Positions 47,401 to 55,043 of a DNA stretch of 64,000 nucleotides are shown here, in pieces (within the stretch, counting starts at the first letter, position 1; each line of letters opens with the position of its first letter). Source of the DNA: Odobenus rosmarus divergens (taxonomy: Eukaryota; Chordata; Mammalia; Carnivora; Odobenidae); NCBI RefSeq assembly GCF_000321225.1, contig NW_004450302.1, positions 4,876,920 through 4,940,919 of the forward strand. The letters run 5' to 3'. The translations under genes were made by a program, and so were the position numbers. The notes beneath the pieces were generated by a model. That model made no database searches. It saw only the letters and a program-made list of their open reading frames with translations, and was not told the origin of the DNA.

Positions 47401-50400
47401 AATTTAATTCATTAATAGGAGAGTATTTATTTTCACGCTCTTTTCTCCCCACTCACATTTCTTTGGACATAGGCAGAGTTCCATTTCAATTTCTTTTCTT
47501 TTTTACTTACTGCGAATACCATTCAGTAGGAGACCAGCAGTATTTTCCCCTTTCTTCCTCTGATTTGTGAGAATGACAGTTGACCTGGTGTTTTCTTAGA
47601 ACATGTTAAAAACCACATGCTTCAGTTATTCACCTAAAGGTTTATCGTCTCAATTCTTCCAAGTATTGCATTACCTTTCAGGGTTATTAGGCTGTAGAAT
47701 TTATTAGCTTGTTTATTGGCAATACTTTTTTTTATCTGCTGCGTGTTCCATAGTATGTCTTGCAGAGTAAGTGTGCTGTGTTGCATTGGTCCTCATGTGC
47801 AGCCATCATTTACCTGCGTAATTAACTTCTAAGTTTACGGAAGTTGAATACCTTACCTATGTCTTAACCATGTTTTCTGTTGAAACAACATGCTCTTTCC
47901 TCTGTACTTTTCCCGTTGGTTTTCAGCGGCATTCCAGTGGCTGAAATGCACTATTCACTGCACTGTTAACGGACTTTTTCATTTTGTCTTTGGCATGTTT
48001 TCACCTGGATATTCTCATCTTTTAGCTTATTCTTTAGTGAAAGATAATTCTTCTAAATCATCAGGGTCTCCTTTCTGTATTTTCTTTAGATTCTTCAAGC
48101 ATCTCTCATTTTGTATTGACTGGGCTGTTCTGCTTTGCATGGTTTTTAGGAATGAGAGCAAGGGCCAATTTCTAATTTTCTTGGCTCTGCTTGTTCCATC
48201 CTGTTCTGCCTGTCTGTGTCCATGTTTGATCACCCAACATATGTGCTGCTGTGTTTTGAGTTTATTAAACTGGACTTTTATCTGACACTCATTTCTTATT
48301 TTCTTTTTTGGAACTATTTTGTAGTGTTTGTTTTTTGTGGGTTTTTTGGGGGCCAGACTCGGATTTTGTTAGACTGAGTTAGAGAAGTAGCACCGCAAAC
48401 AATGGACATATTTTCTGGTCTTAGGCTTTCATTTTTCCTCAAATAGGTGTACCTTTTAAAAAATATTTACATATATTGGGTTTTTTCCTACAACATGGAG
48501 CAAATGTTAAAAAGTAGGAAACAAGGACAATTTTTTAAAGCTGTCATGAGCTTTAAGTTCAGAAATTACTTCTGTGATTCAACTGGCAGTTGTTATAAAG
48601 GATCGTTGCCTGATTTTATATTAGTTTTAAAATTTCACCCAACCTTTTTTGCAAGACTTTTTGTGTAGTGTCTCTTTCGGGGGACAAGTCCAATCTCGAG
48701 AGCCAGATAATGGATGTCAGAGATCAAATTAGTCACTTCTCTTTGAGAATTAAAGCTCTTTGCTTTAATCATACTTCGTGTCACTTAAAATAGTTGGATT
48801 GGTTCTTGGGACAAAAGCTAGCTAGCCTTCATAACTGTCTGGGATCAACAGTGAGCAATGGCCTGACTAAAAACAGGACATGTTTGTGTAATTTCTGGGT
48901 AGAGCAAAAAGATGTCCTGAATTGTTTAGCTATAAAAAATCCTAATTGTGATAATGACATCATAGAATTTAATAAAACTTTTGCTTAAGTAAATAAGCTG
49001 CATTGTGTTTGGATTATGGACAAACAGGATTTTCCTGGTGAGGTATGGAGGAAGGAGAGAAGATTTGATTCGGAGAAAGCTCTGCATCAGGTCCACCTTG
49101 AAAGATTGGGAATGCATTACAGATTTGTTTTAAACTTGGGGATCTCTTCTAGAAGTGATACAATTTATTGGCTTTTGAAAATGTCATGTAGCCATTCAGG
49201 CACTCCTAGGTATATAGATGGCTGAAGGCCTGAACTGTGAGTAGGAACAGCATTTAATGGCACGAGTAAGCAGAGTTCACTACTCCACGTGCTGCAATGG
49301 AAACACTTCAGTTCCACAGTGGAAAGTGGTTTCTTCCACAGACCTATAGTTCTTAACACAACCGATTTAGGGTTCTCTCTCCGTCAAGAGAGTTTCCTTT
49401 TTTAATCCGTAGCCCTGAAATCCACCACACTTTGTGGATGTCCTTAGGACTATTAAGATCTACCATATCTACATAGGGCAGAAGATAAGATTATTGGACT
49501 GACTACTAGTCCTCTACGGGGCAACAAGACGACTCTTCTTCATTGAAGCTACCTGTGCACCGGAGAAGCCCATAAGGCACAAAGGGAGGACTTTCCCGCA
49601 AGGTCAGTTAGAGCACACTGTACTGGCACAGTTCTCATAAGTCGACGGACAGACATGGAGCAAGTCCTGCAGTCAGCTACTCGGACGTTGCTTTGTGTGC
49701 ATTTTGCAAGTCTTATGGACTGAATATGCTCACATATGATCGATCTTCAGTTCCATTCTTTGAATGAGTGCCCCTGTCACCGCCATATTTTGTTTTCATT
49801 ACCATCCCTCTCCCAGTTACTTGCTGTTGTGTCTTAACAACTTTGTCCAGAATCTGTAGAGGGTTGTGCTTCTCTTAAAATGTTTTTCTGTCTTATGAAC
49901 TACTCTGCTAGACCAGCTATTCTTAACATAGTTTTACGGGGAAAAATAATTTTTCCACAAAGCTTGTAGTTTGCATTAACATTTTCTGTAGAAATCTTTT
50001 GTTAGGCAATACTTGGAATTAAAAAAGCTGGAATATACTTGACCCATGTACCACTTTTTGCCCCTAGTCTGAGGTTTACCCTTCCAAGGAAAACAGGAGA
50101 AAAAATTGAGATTTACTTTTTCCATTCTTAATTCGCAGTTGAGTTGCATTTTAATTTTCTCCTTTTGGAAAAACAACTCTGAGATGGCATATATATTACT
50201 TTTCTTAGCAAAGCACCAAAGTTCAGTACTTGGATTGAGATCTGAGATCTACTTTCTTTCATTGGGCTTGTTCCTCTTAGGTATTCAGATATGTACATAT
50301 GTAAGTAATCTTTTGCATTAAAAAAAAATCTGTAGTTGGAGAAACATGCCTATTAAGTGTTCAGCTTTTTTCACCCTTTGCAGTTACTGTTTTTACTTTT

Positions 50401-50950
50401 TATCTTCATAATTTACTTCATGTGAACACAGTTTTTGTGTACTATCTTCGTACCTTTCCCATTGCTTTTTGATGTTCCTTACCCAGAATGAAACTTACTT
50501 AAATCTTAGATCCTGTGGTGATTTGGAGTGGCCCGTACTTAGTAGCTTCTCACTAGTTGGAGAGAATATGCCTCCTGTTTTCCCCTTTTGCTTTCTCGTA
50601 ATTCCTTGTACGGTCCTCTCCCTCCTTCATAAATTATAAATTTTATCCCTCTAATTCATCAAACTGTGTTACTTGCAGTCTGTGGGAAATAATTGTCTTT
50701 TCATCTCTCAGTTGTTTCACTTTTCAAAATGTCATGTATGTATTGTATTTTACTTTAAAATCCACGATCAATGTCTTCTTTTATGGCAGAAAAGAGGGGA
50801 TCTGATGATAAAAAAAGTAGTGTGAAGTCCAGTAGTCGAGAAAAACAGAGTGAAGACACAAACACTGAATCAAAGGAAAGTGATACTAAGAATGAGGTCA
50901 ATGGGACCAGTGAAGACATTAAATCTGAAGGTGACACTCAGTCCAATTAA
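26178..50950 (+). CDS. LUC7L3: LUC7L3, LUC7-like splicing factor 3 (ten coding exons)
   Basis: LUC7-family proteins belong to the U1 snRNP and help choose 5' splice sites in the nucleus. Exons 26178-26276, 37783-37849, 40916-40955, 41526-41670, 42039-42113, 43085-43189, 45194-45355, 45734-46017, 47225-47385 and 50790-50950 join to 1299 bases: 432 codons plus stop, the length I recall for human LUC7L3. Zinc finger 1 uses Cys35, Cys40, Cys43, Cys58 and His62. A helical, probably coiled-coil region spans about residues 118-190. Zinc finger 2 has Cys192, Cys195, His211 and His217 (VCEVCGAFL, DDHLMGKQH). Residues 232-325 are Arg/Glu-rich, 290-380 Arg/Ser-rich, and the tail is acidic/serine-rich, ending SEGDTQSN. 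All borders are GT-AG. A further 3' UTR exon starts at 52490. The start codon opens the conserved MISAAQLLDELMGRDRNL in a CpG island. Confidence 0.98.
26866..26965 (+). mobile_element. 5'-truncated L1 3' end
   Basis: The order cttgatgagcactgagaaac, gaattgttgaatcatattgt, gtacacctgaaactaataaa and a terminal aataaaac is the extreme 3' end of an L1 element. Confidence 0.7.
28530..28705. repeat. MER5-like DNA transposon relic
   Basis: It contains ttaaatgcagatttctgtac, gagattctgatctgtaggtc and cagaaatctgggttttcttt, similar to a MER5-type hAT relic. Strongly diverged. Confidence 0.35.
29190..29354 (-). mobile_element. old Can-SINE
   Basis: Inverted and diverged. It ends accgactgagccacccagcc gcccc and has the middle text agcatggagcacagcacaga. 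Confidence 0.85.
30275..30446 (-). mobile_element. Can-SINE
   Basis: Inverted element flanked by the long target duplication aattttctcatcatttct. The tRNA-like head is diverged (cggactacaccatccaggtg). Confidence 0.92.
30540..30790 (+). repeat. ancient dispersed repeat fragment
   Basis: Phrases include gagagaaccatcagtctggt and gggacctgaaggattagtag, the family also seen at about 14660-15480. Confidence 0.45.
30937..31136 (+). mobile_element. Can-SINE
   Basis: Head ggatgcctgggtggctcagt, tail (gaaa)n. The target duplication is aaaagttgggacta. Confidence 0.93.
32169..32273 (+). mobile_element. short Can-SINE, best tRNA-Lys match
   Basis: Head ggggtgcctggctggctcag, A box tggctcagttggtagagc, B box gagttcgagccccac, then an A/T tail. 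The next SINE is inserted in its tail. Confidence 0.92.
32274..32472 (+). mobile_element. Can-SINE inserted in the tail of the previous one
   Basis: Head gggggcgcctgggtggctca. The target duplication aaataaaagaaatg is derived from the tail of the element at 32169. Confidence 0.93.
32479..32690 (+). mobile_element. Can-SINE, third of a head-to-tail cluster
   Basis: Head gggtgcctggatggctcagc; the tail mixes A and T runs to about 32690. Confidence 0.92.
32700..32872 (+). mobile_element. Can-SINE, fourth of the cluster
   Basis: Head ggggtgtctgggtggctcag. About 20 bases are missing from the middle, where gggtcctgctccacgttg skips the usual gggatcgagccc block. Confidence 0.9.
33785..33991 (+). mobile_element. 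Can-SINE
   Basis: Head ggtgcgcctgggtggctcag. The target duplication is aaaatctcactgtg. A small internal duplication (ctaccttctacctttggctc) replaces the usual ctgcctttggctc. Confidence 0.93.
34120..34430 (+). mobile_element. L2 LINE 3' relic
   Basis: The succession gcctagaatgtcttgcaggc, aagaaccagttcaagcttca, gactgtgatcttcttgagga and a tail near gcacatgttaagtg follows the L2 3' end. Confidence 0.65.
34484..34600 (-). mobile_element. short Can-SINE
   Basis: Inverted, with ttaagtaatctacacccagt and ctgagccaaccaggtgcccc. The target duplication is taaatgccactttattttt / taagtgccactctattttt. Confidence 0.9.
34617..34805 (-). mobile_element. Can-SINE
   Basis: Inverted full-length element abutting the previous one. 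It ends gagccacccaggcacccc and is followed by another copy of taagtgcca. Confidence 0.92.
34968..35054 (-). mobile_element. short Can-SINE
   Basis: Inverted and diverged: cgtgggacttgaactcctca, then gagtcagccaggtgcccc. Confidence 0.85.
35425..35535 (-). mobile_element. short Can-SINE
   Basis: Inverted: agccaatgtgggactcaaac, then gagccagccaggcacccc, with a 12-base T run at its tail end. Confidence 0.88.
35622..35822 (-). mobile_element. Can-SINE
   Basis: Inverted full-length element ending gagccacccaggcacccc. The diverged flank pair is agtgttacgggtttt / agtcttacgtttt. Confidence 0.92.
36547..36640 (+). mobile_element. short Can-SINE, left arm of an inverted pair
   Basis: Head ggggtacctggctggctccg and B box gggttgtgagtttgagcccc, running into tattatttgtaacc with almost no A tail. 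Confidence 0.9.
36641..36721 (-). mobile_element. short Can-SINE, right arm of an inverted pair
   Basis: The same element type in the opposite orientation, joined to the left arm by its 3' side. It ends aagccagccaggtgcccc. Confidence 0.9.
36746..36957 (+). mobile_element. Can-SINE
   Basis: Head gggacgcctggggggcttag, with a tail of about 17 A. It lies 25 bp from the inverted pair. Confidence 0.92.
37783..37849 (+). CDS. LUC7L3: LUC7L3 exon 2
   Basis: 67 bp, acceptor cttcactag/gtttgt, donor gatcttg/gtaagt. It encodes residues 34-55 plus the first base of Gly56 and holds Cys35, Cys40 and Cys43 of zinc finger 1 (VCKYYLCGFCP). Confidence 0.97.
38334..38545 (-). mobile_element. MER20-like hAT transposon relic
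   Basis: The sequence runs gggtctctcaactgtgacat, gggcactgtaggatgtttag, tagcattcctggcctctacc, gacaaccagaaacatctcc, gccaaatgtccctggaggg. This is the MER20 order in reverse. Confidence 0.75.
38649..38673. repeat. poly(A) run
   Basis: About 25 A between cgtaatgc and tcgagtgac. I see no processed gene copy attached to it. Confidence 0.9.
39264..39369 (-). mobile_element. short Can-SINE
   Basis: Inverted and diverged: agctttatacccagtggggg, then gaatcatccaggtgccct; a (gtt)n tail at 39264-39281. Confidence 0.85.
39380..40050 (+). repeat. long ancient interspersed repeat, L1M-like
   Basis: Its phrases are shared with a very common old mammalian repeat: gaaatttcagaatggtggga, aggattatgaatcagaatgg, aacaccagaagcttgaagac, acattttcagacatgcaag. 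No intact frame remains. Confidence 0.45.
40916..40955 (+). CDS. LUC7L3: LUC7L3 exon 3
   Basis: A micro-exon of 40 bp, acceptor ttttttcag/gtccat, donor aaaaca/gtaagt. It encodes Gly56-Lys68 and most of Gln69, and supplies Cys58 and His62 of zinc finger 1 (PCEKIHDENL). It is too short to be seen as an ORF on its own. Confidence 0.96.
40956..41525 (+). other. LUC7L3: LUC7L3 intron 3
   Basis: 570 bp, donor gtaagt, acceptor ttaaccag. It contains an inverted MIR-like scrap (41200-41290) and the 17-base SINE head at 41310. Confidence 0.8.
41310..41327 (+). mobile_element. head-only Can-SINE remnant
   Basis: Only gggcgcctgggtggctc of the element is present, in otherwise unique intron 3 sequence, with no tail or body. 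Confidence 0.7.
41526..41670 (+). CDS. LUC7L3: LUC7L3 exon 4
   Basis: 145 bp, donor tctggg/gtgagt. It encodes residues 69-117, YEKSSRFMKVGYERDFLRYL and EVERRIRRGHARLALSQNQQ, a basic helical region conserved in Luc7 proteins. Confidence 0.97.
42039..42113 (+). CDS. LUC7L3: LUC7L3 exon 5
   Basis: 75 bp, phase 0 at both ends, acceptor ttcaatag/gcagct, donor cagcag/gtaaga. Residues 118-142, AAGPTGKNEEKIQVLTDKID. Skipping it would keep the frame. Confidence 0.97.
42180..42906 (+). mobile_element. L1 3' end fragment (ORF2 end plus 3' UTR)
   Basis: It contains cacaatgagatatttattgt, acactgctggtgggatgtaa, gtgttcatagcagctttgtt and a 3' end with tgatggatgtgttcgttacc before a short A tail. It is an old, frame-broken L1 in sense orientation in intron 5. 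Confidence 0.8.
43085..43189 (+). CDS. LUC7L3: LUC7L3 exon 6
   Basis: 105 bp, phase 0 at both ends, acceptor tcccccttag/attgaa, donor acctcg/gtgagt. Residues 143-177, heptad-like IEELGSEGKVEEAQGMMKLV then EQLKEERELLRSTTS, likely coiled coil. Exon skipping would keep the frame. Confidence 0.97.
43270..43550. repeat. old DNA-transposon-like relic
   Basis: It contains taaatacttaaggtttgcag, gatgtggctgtgttccaata and a locally repeated ccaataaaactttattt (about 43437 and 43470). It resembles a common hAT-type relic whose name I cannot fix. Confidence 0.5.
43577..43938 (-). mobile_element. Can-SINE with a second Can-SINE nested in it
   Basis: The outer element runs from its tail at 43577-43602 and resumes at 43773 to end at gagccacccaggcacccc (43938). 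The inner inverted element at about 43603-43772 ends gagtcacccaggtgccc. A repeated gatttacttactatttattt / gatttatttatttttag motif marks the junction. Confidence 0.85.
44051..44231 (-). mobile_element. Can-SINE
   Basis: Inverted element with the target duplication catgttttggat at both ends. Confidence 0.93.
44341..44443 (-). mobile_element. short Can-SINE
   Basis: Inverted and diverged: taagtatgctctatgcccat, then tgctagccaggcacctc. Confidence 0.85.
44473..44618 (-). mobile_element. Can-SINE lacking its tRNA-like head
   Basis: Tail and body are intact (ttaagattttatttgacaga to agccgaaggcagacg), but the block that should end in gagccacccaggcgcccc is reduced to cccc. It is preceded by a short TA repeat. 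Confidence 0.85.
44839..45045 (+). mobile_element. Can-SINE
   Basis: Head gggcgcctgggtggctcagt; a perfect target duplication aaaagttgaccagtt lies before and after. Confidence 0.94.
45194..45355 (+). CDS. LUC7L3: LUC7L3 exon 7
   Basis: 162 bp, phase 0 at both ends, acceptor atcatttcag/acaatt, donor ttaaaa/gtaagc. Residues 178-231 carry zinc finger 2: EVCEVCGAFLIVGDAQSR then VDDHLMGKQHMGYAKI. Confidence 0.98.
45734..46017 (+). CDS. LUC7L3: LUC7L3 exon 8 (RE/RS region)
   Basis: 284 bp, acceptor tttcttttag/gaaaag, donor cgaagcag/gtatat. Residues 232-326, mostly EREREREERERKRRREEEE-like charge runs and then SRSRSRHSSRTSDRR. The donor lacks the +5 G. The sequence is purine-rich, so the opposite strand shows a spurious Leu/Ser-rich open frame. 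Confidence 0.97.
46405..46594 (-). mobile_element. Can-SINE
   Basis: Inverted, in intron 8; target duplication aagaggagtctt on both sides. Confidence 0.93.
46625..46806 (+). mobile_element. Can-SINE, older subtype
   Basis: Head ggggcacctggttggctcag with the older body ggcatggagcctgcttaaac, which differs from the CT-rich young type. Confidence 0.9.
46956..47143 (-). mobile_element. Can-SINE
   Basis: Inverted; target duplication gaacagtgtatgattttt / gaacagtgtataattttt. It lies only 81 bp upstream of exon 9. After it no Can-SINE is seen for 11 kb. Confidence 0.93.
47225..47385 (+). CDS. LUC7L3: LUC7L3 exon 9 (RS region)
   Basis: 161 bp, encoding residues 326-379 and the first base of Glu380: RSRDRRRSRSHDRSERKH then SRSRDRRRSKSRDRKSYKHR. 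The acceptor is the tandem gaag/aag; the second AG, three bases on, would remove one arginine. The donor is gaaag/gttagt. Confidence 0.95.
47386..50789 (+). other. LUC7L3: LUC7L3 intron 9, repeat-free
   Basis: 3.4 kb with no recognised transposon, unlike all earlier large introns of the gene. A patch at about 49370-49740 keeps many CpGs (gacgact, accggag, cccgcaag, gtcgacgg, ctcggacg) and can form three short hairpins. It also has a usable-looking acceptor and donor around 49448-49602. Confidence 0.75.
49448..49602 (+). other. candidate cassette (poison) exon in LUC7L3 intron 9
   Basis: Hypothesis. The acceptor gatgtccttag ends at 49447 and the donor cgcaag/gtcagt begins at 49603, giving 155 bp. 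Read in the phase set by exon 9, the frame meets TAG after nine further codons, so inclusion would create an early stop far from the last junction. The sequence is CpG-retaining and contains aacaagacgactcttcttc. The acceptor's pyrimidine tract is weak. Confidence 0.3.
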
Positions 50951-50983
50951 AACTGATCTGATAAGACCTCAGATCAGACAGAG
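50790..50983 (+). CDS. LUC7L3: LUC7L3 exon 10 (end of coding region)
   Basis: Acceptor ttatggcag/aaaaga. It encodes residues 380-432, KRGSDDKKSSVKSSSREKQS to SEGDTQSN, with TAA at 50948-50950. The exon continues to 50983 and then splices (gag/gtaagt). The stop therefore lies 33 bases upstream of the last junction, inside the 50-55-base limit usually tolerated without nonsense-mediated decay. Confidence 0.95.
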
Positions 50984-52489
50984 GTAAGTGTATTGTTTCT
51001 CACTTTGATTAGGGCTTTTTGTTACTGTTTGACAGTGCAGCGTAAGTATGCACAGATGAAGATGGAGCTAAGCCGAGTAAGAAGACATACAAAAGCATCT
51101 TCTGAAGGAAAAGACAGTGTAGTCCTGCAAAACATTTTGAGGTACATTGTTTTGTCTCAGCTATTTTGTAGCAGACTCGTGCCCCCATTAGTGTGCCTCT
51201 TTGGAAATTATTGCCCACGTTTGTAATATAGTCGCCATTGAAAGTTAATTATCCTTTTTTTTAGGGATTTTGCTGTCATTTCTTTTTTTTTCTTTTTTTT
51301 AATAAAAAGGTTGAACTGTTTTTTTTTTTCTTTTTGGTATTAAGTCCATCTTGTGTTGGTACATTGGCAGAGACATATGCTTTAAAAACTTAAATATTTC
51401 TGAGGCACATGTTGGACTACTTTGTTTTAATTAAACTGCTAGTATTTATTTGTCAAGGATGTTTCTAGTTTTTTGCTTTATTGCCTTGCATTCTAATGCA
51501 GTTTGTTCTGTAACTCGAGAGCCAGTAGCATTGGATTGATGGAAGTGTAGGGTTTATGAATTATTGCAGCTGACTACCATACCTCACACAGCGTTGGTGT
51601 TGTGAGCGGCCCATGAAAAGCCAAATTAAAAATCAAGGATTCAGTCAAACTAAGCAGGTACTCATGCCAGGTACTCCTTTCTCTACCCACATCCATGTTT
51701 GAATGCTATTGCCTGTGATCTTTACGCTTAACTGTTGTGTATCTTTTTTGTTCTTTACAAGAAGCACAGAGGGGTTTTTTGTGTATTGCGTGAAAACTTA
51801 ATAAATCATATGTTAACAGAATGGAATTTTTTTTCAACTGTATGTAGGGATGCAGTGGTGCCCAGAATTAGATATCTTTAAAGAATTTTAAATACAATAA
51901 ACACTTCATATTATTCGCCTTGTTACATTCAATGCAATTCTCAAGTCTTTAAGAGGTATGTGTTTAATATTTCCTACGGTGTAGGAGCATTTGCAGTCAG
52001 CCATAGGTACGTAGGCGTAGTCACTGGCTGATAACGTTTAAAGCAGCAGTGAGTAGCAAGGACAGACACCTTCAATCTCTGAAACACAAAGAACTGATGA
52101 ATCAGATAGAATGAATTTGGGTTTTTAAAGAACTATTAAAAGTTAGGTTTTATAAGAGTTCTTAAAACCTATAAACTATTCATTCTTTGGGCTAGTGGCT
52201 TGGGATAAAATAAATAAATGAAAGGGAGTACCAATTAGTTGGTTTGTCAATGTCTTTCTTCTCCTAGGACAGCAATATAGTGTTCCGTGTGTGAGCCATT
52301 CACACATAGGCAAGCATACACAGGCACAAGGCTTTAAGTCCACACTGATGCCTTGAGAATTAAAAAGAATACAAACATTCCATATACATATATTAATTAG
52401 CAGTTAGTGACTGGGCCAACACTTAGTCATAAAAATTTGCCTTTTACATGTTGTCTAATTATCATTTTTCCCCAAATTTTGCATTGTAG
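50984..52489 (+). other. LUC7L3: LUC7L3 intron 10, in the 3' UTR
   Basis: A 1.5-kb intron after the stop codon with donor gtaagt and acceptor ttttgcattgtag. It contains AATAAA at 51301-51306, 51800-51805 and 51895-51900. Unspliced transcripts could therefore be polyadenylated inside it. Confidence 0.7.
51301..51306 (+). terminator. LUC7L3: candidate alternative LUC7L3 polyadenylation signal
   Basis: AATAAA after a T-rich run and before a further T-rich stretch. It would end an intron-retaining 3' UTR about 350 bases after the stop codon. Confidence 0.35.
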
Positions 52490-53035
52490 GACTACTGTTC
52501 GAAGATTTTTGGAAGAAAACTGAAAAACGGCATAAAGTGAAGATCGACATTAAAATGAGGTGAAAGAAAACTATAGTGGCATAGAAAAAGTATAATGCTC
52601 AGTTAGTTGTTTTTTTGTTTTTTGTTTTTTGTTTTTTTTTGTTTTTTTATTAAAAATTAATTCAGGACTGATGTGACCTTACCAGATTTCAGAACATGTG
52701 TTGATAGTATATATATGCCACTGAAAACTTAGGTCCTGTATCATATTTTTTTTCCTTTAAGACTTTTTAAGAAATATTACCTAAACAATGTGGCTTGCTC
52801 AGTGTTTAATTGCAAGTTTTCATTCTTGGACTTTGAAAACAGGATTAAACGTTAGTATTTGTGTGAATCAGACTAAGTGGGATTCCATTTTTACAACTCT
52901 GCTATACCTAGCCTTTGGATTTAGAAGTGAAAATAAAGTATCTCTGACTTTCTGTTACAAATTTGATTGTCTCTGTCATTGAAAAGTTTTAGTATTAATC
53001 TTTTTCTAATAAAGTTATTGACTCTGAACTAGTCC
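52490..53035 (+). other. LUC7L3: LUC7L3 terminal exon (3' UTR only)
   Basis: It starts after gcattgtag at 52489, has a T/G-rich tract at 52605-52650 and ends about 20 bases beyond AATAAA at 53008-53013. An earlier AATAAA is at 52932-52937. Confidence 0.75.
53008..53013 (+). terminator. LUC7L3: LUC7L3 polyadenylation signal AATAAA
   Basis: Hexamer in tttctaataaagttattg, followed by GT-bearing sequence (ccttgttttaaat). Confidence 0.7.
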
Positions 53036-53619
53036 CTTGTTTTAAATATGAGGTGCACTGTTACTAGAGGTGTTGGTGTACAGTTTTATCTGATTGTTCT
53101 GTTTAAGACTAACTTTTATAGAATTTTCGCAGTTTAAATGTTTTAAATAATGGTGCTTCAATTTGGGTGGTTATGAATAAATTTGAATTCTGCTTTTAAT
53201 AGCAAAGGTGTACAGTGAACTAGAATATATTTTTACATCCCTGAGAGATTCCTTTAGTAGTAGAAAATTCAAAATATCCTTCTGATGAACACTATCCTCT
53301 AGCAGTGAAATAATGATGTAGAAGAGCATTCAGGAATTTTTAACTAGCTTTTGGTCTTTGTTTTAAATCCTGTATCAAGATTTCTTTTAACCTGGTCTTT
53401 GTCAGATTACAGATGTATTCATTTCTGTGTGTGGGGTGTGTAATACACATAATAAGGATTTATCTTAAAAACTGATGCGTAAGCAGGTAATTTTTTTTTC
53501 CACATACAGCTAATTTGGCAGCATGTTTCTATCTATAGTCAGCTTTAGCGGCTGTGTAAAAGTATTATCTCCAGTTACATGTATCATAGCAATTCTTTGT
53601 GAATTACAGTTTTCAAATC

Positions 53620-53765
53620 TTGCTGTCCATTTATAGGTAGTGAAACCAGGTATTTGGGTTAAATGACTTATACAAGATCACATGGCTCCATGTTGATAAG
53701 AGAGCCAGCCCGTGGAACCTGGGTCTCTGCCTCTTGGTCCAGTGCCTCACTGTTATGCCACTGTA
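53620..53765 (-). repeat. MIR-type relic, inverted
   Basis: It contains tttataggtagtgaaaccag, cttatacaagatcacatggc and ggtctctgcctcttggtcc. Confidence 0.6.
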
Positions 53766-54589
53766 TTCATTCTAATGGACATGGTGAACTGTCACAGAAT
53801 TTACTAAAGTACCCTCCACCAAGCTTTGGAAAGTAATGAAAACTACCACCTCAGAGGTGCTCTCTGTGAGATCATGCTAGGAGCATAGAGTACTCCTGGC
53901 TTACCAGTTGATCCTGGAGATTGCAGCAGGAGGTGAATGGGTTATCTCTGACTTTGTCAGGATTAAGTTGAGATGTGAAACAATCCAACACAAGGTCAGC
54001 CTAGCATGGCTTTGTGTAGTTTGACAAGATTGTGGTTGTAAGAGTAAAAGGACTTAAAGTGCTAGTTTACCATATTCTATTATTCAGTATCAAGAAGAAC
54101 AGAAAACAATTTGCTGAAGTATTAAGGCACTGAATTGTTAAGGAATTAAAATGCCAGATTTGTTCTGCCTCATCTAGAATCAGTAGCTAACTTATGTCAG
54201 TGAGGTGTACAGTACATGAGTTCAGGAAAAGTTGTCATCTTCATGATTGTGCAGACACCTCGGTGGGTTGATCATGATTGAAGTTCTGTAGGATTTGAGG
54301 GAGAGGCCTGGCATCTTAGGGTCGCCATGACTAAGGTCTGGTTTTAGTTGGAGATCCAAGTTGGGTTGCCCTCAACACCCCAAATTTAATCAGGTTCAAG
54401 AGGAAATGATTCTTACCAAGTTCATAAGAACCCAATATAGAGGCTGTGTGCTAATTGAATTTACTATGAGAGATAAACGTTTCTGCTTTGAGGGCCAAAC
54501 AGTTGTCAGAGGGTCAGGTGTATTTTCTCTGTGAAACGCCTTTGAGGGGTGCAAGATTTTATTACTCAGAAGATTACTTGGTAAGATTG

Positions 54590-55043
54590 GAATGGGATCA
54601 GAGCAATCAGGTTTTTTTAACTTTTTATTTTGGAAAACTTAAGACCTACATAAATGTAGAACAACAGTATAATTAGCCTCTTAAATAAACTCACCACTAG
54701 TAAGATTCAATGGCCAGTCTTAATATGTGTATGTGCATGTGTGTATGTATCCCCTGCCTATCATTTTCAAGCAAGTCTCAGACATACCGTTTAATCTGTA
54801 AATATTTCAGCATGTATTTCTAAAAGTAAAAAAATTAAACAAGTTCATTAATGAGAATAAATGGGATGAATTTTTAATTGGCTGGAGTCCTCAACTGTAG
54901 TATTGGTCTGGTAGCTTACTTTCCATTGTATGTCTCAAGGGGACCAGGTAATGAGTCTGCTGCTCTGGCATCCTCCCCTCTGCGTAGCATCACCTCCTGT
55001 TTTGTTAACACATTTTTCCTTCAGACAGATCACAATATATTTA
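54590..55043 (-). mobile_element. old L1-like relic (left part)
   Basis: The text tttttattttggaaaactta, agattcaatggccagtctta and caagcaagtctcagacatac resembles an inverted L1M 3' region. The MER2-like element at 55044 interrupts it. Confidence 0.4.

Noticed and set aside
47890..48285. 131-codon plus-strand ORF inside LUC7L3 intron 9
   Set aside because: Its hydrophobic, Cys/Phe-rich composition fits T-rich intron DNA, and no supported splice sites fit it.
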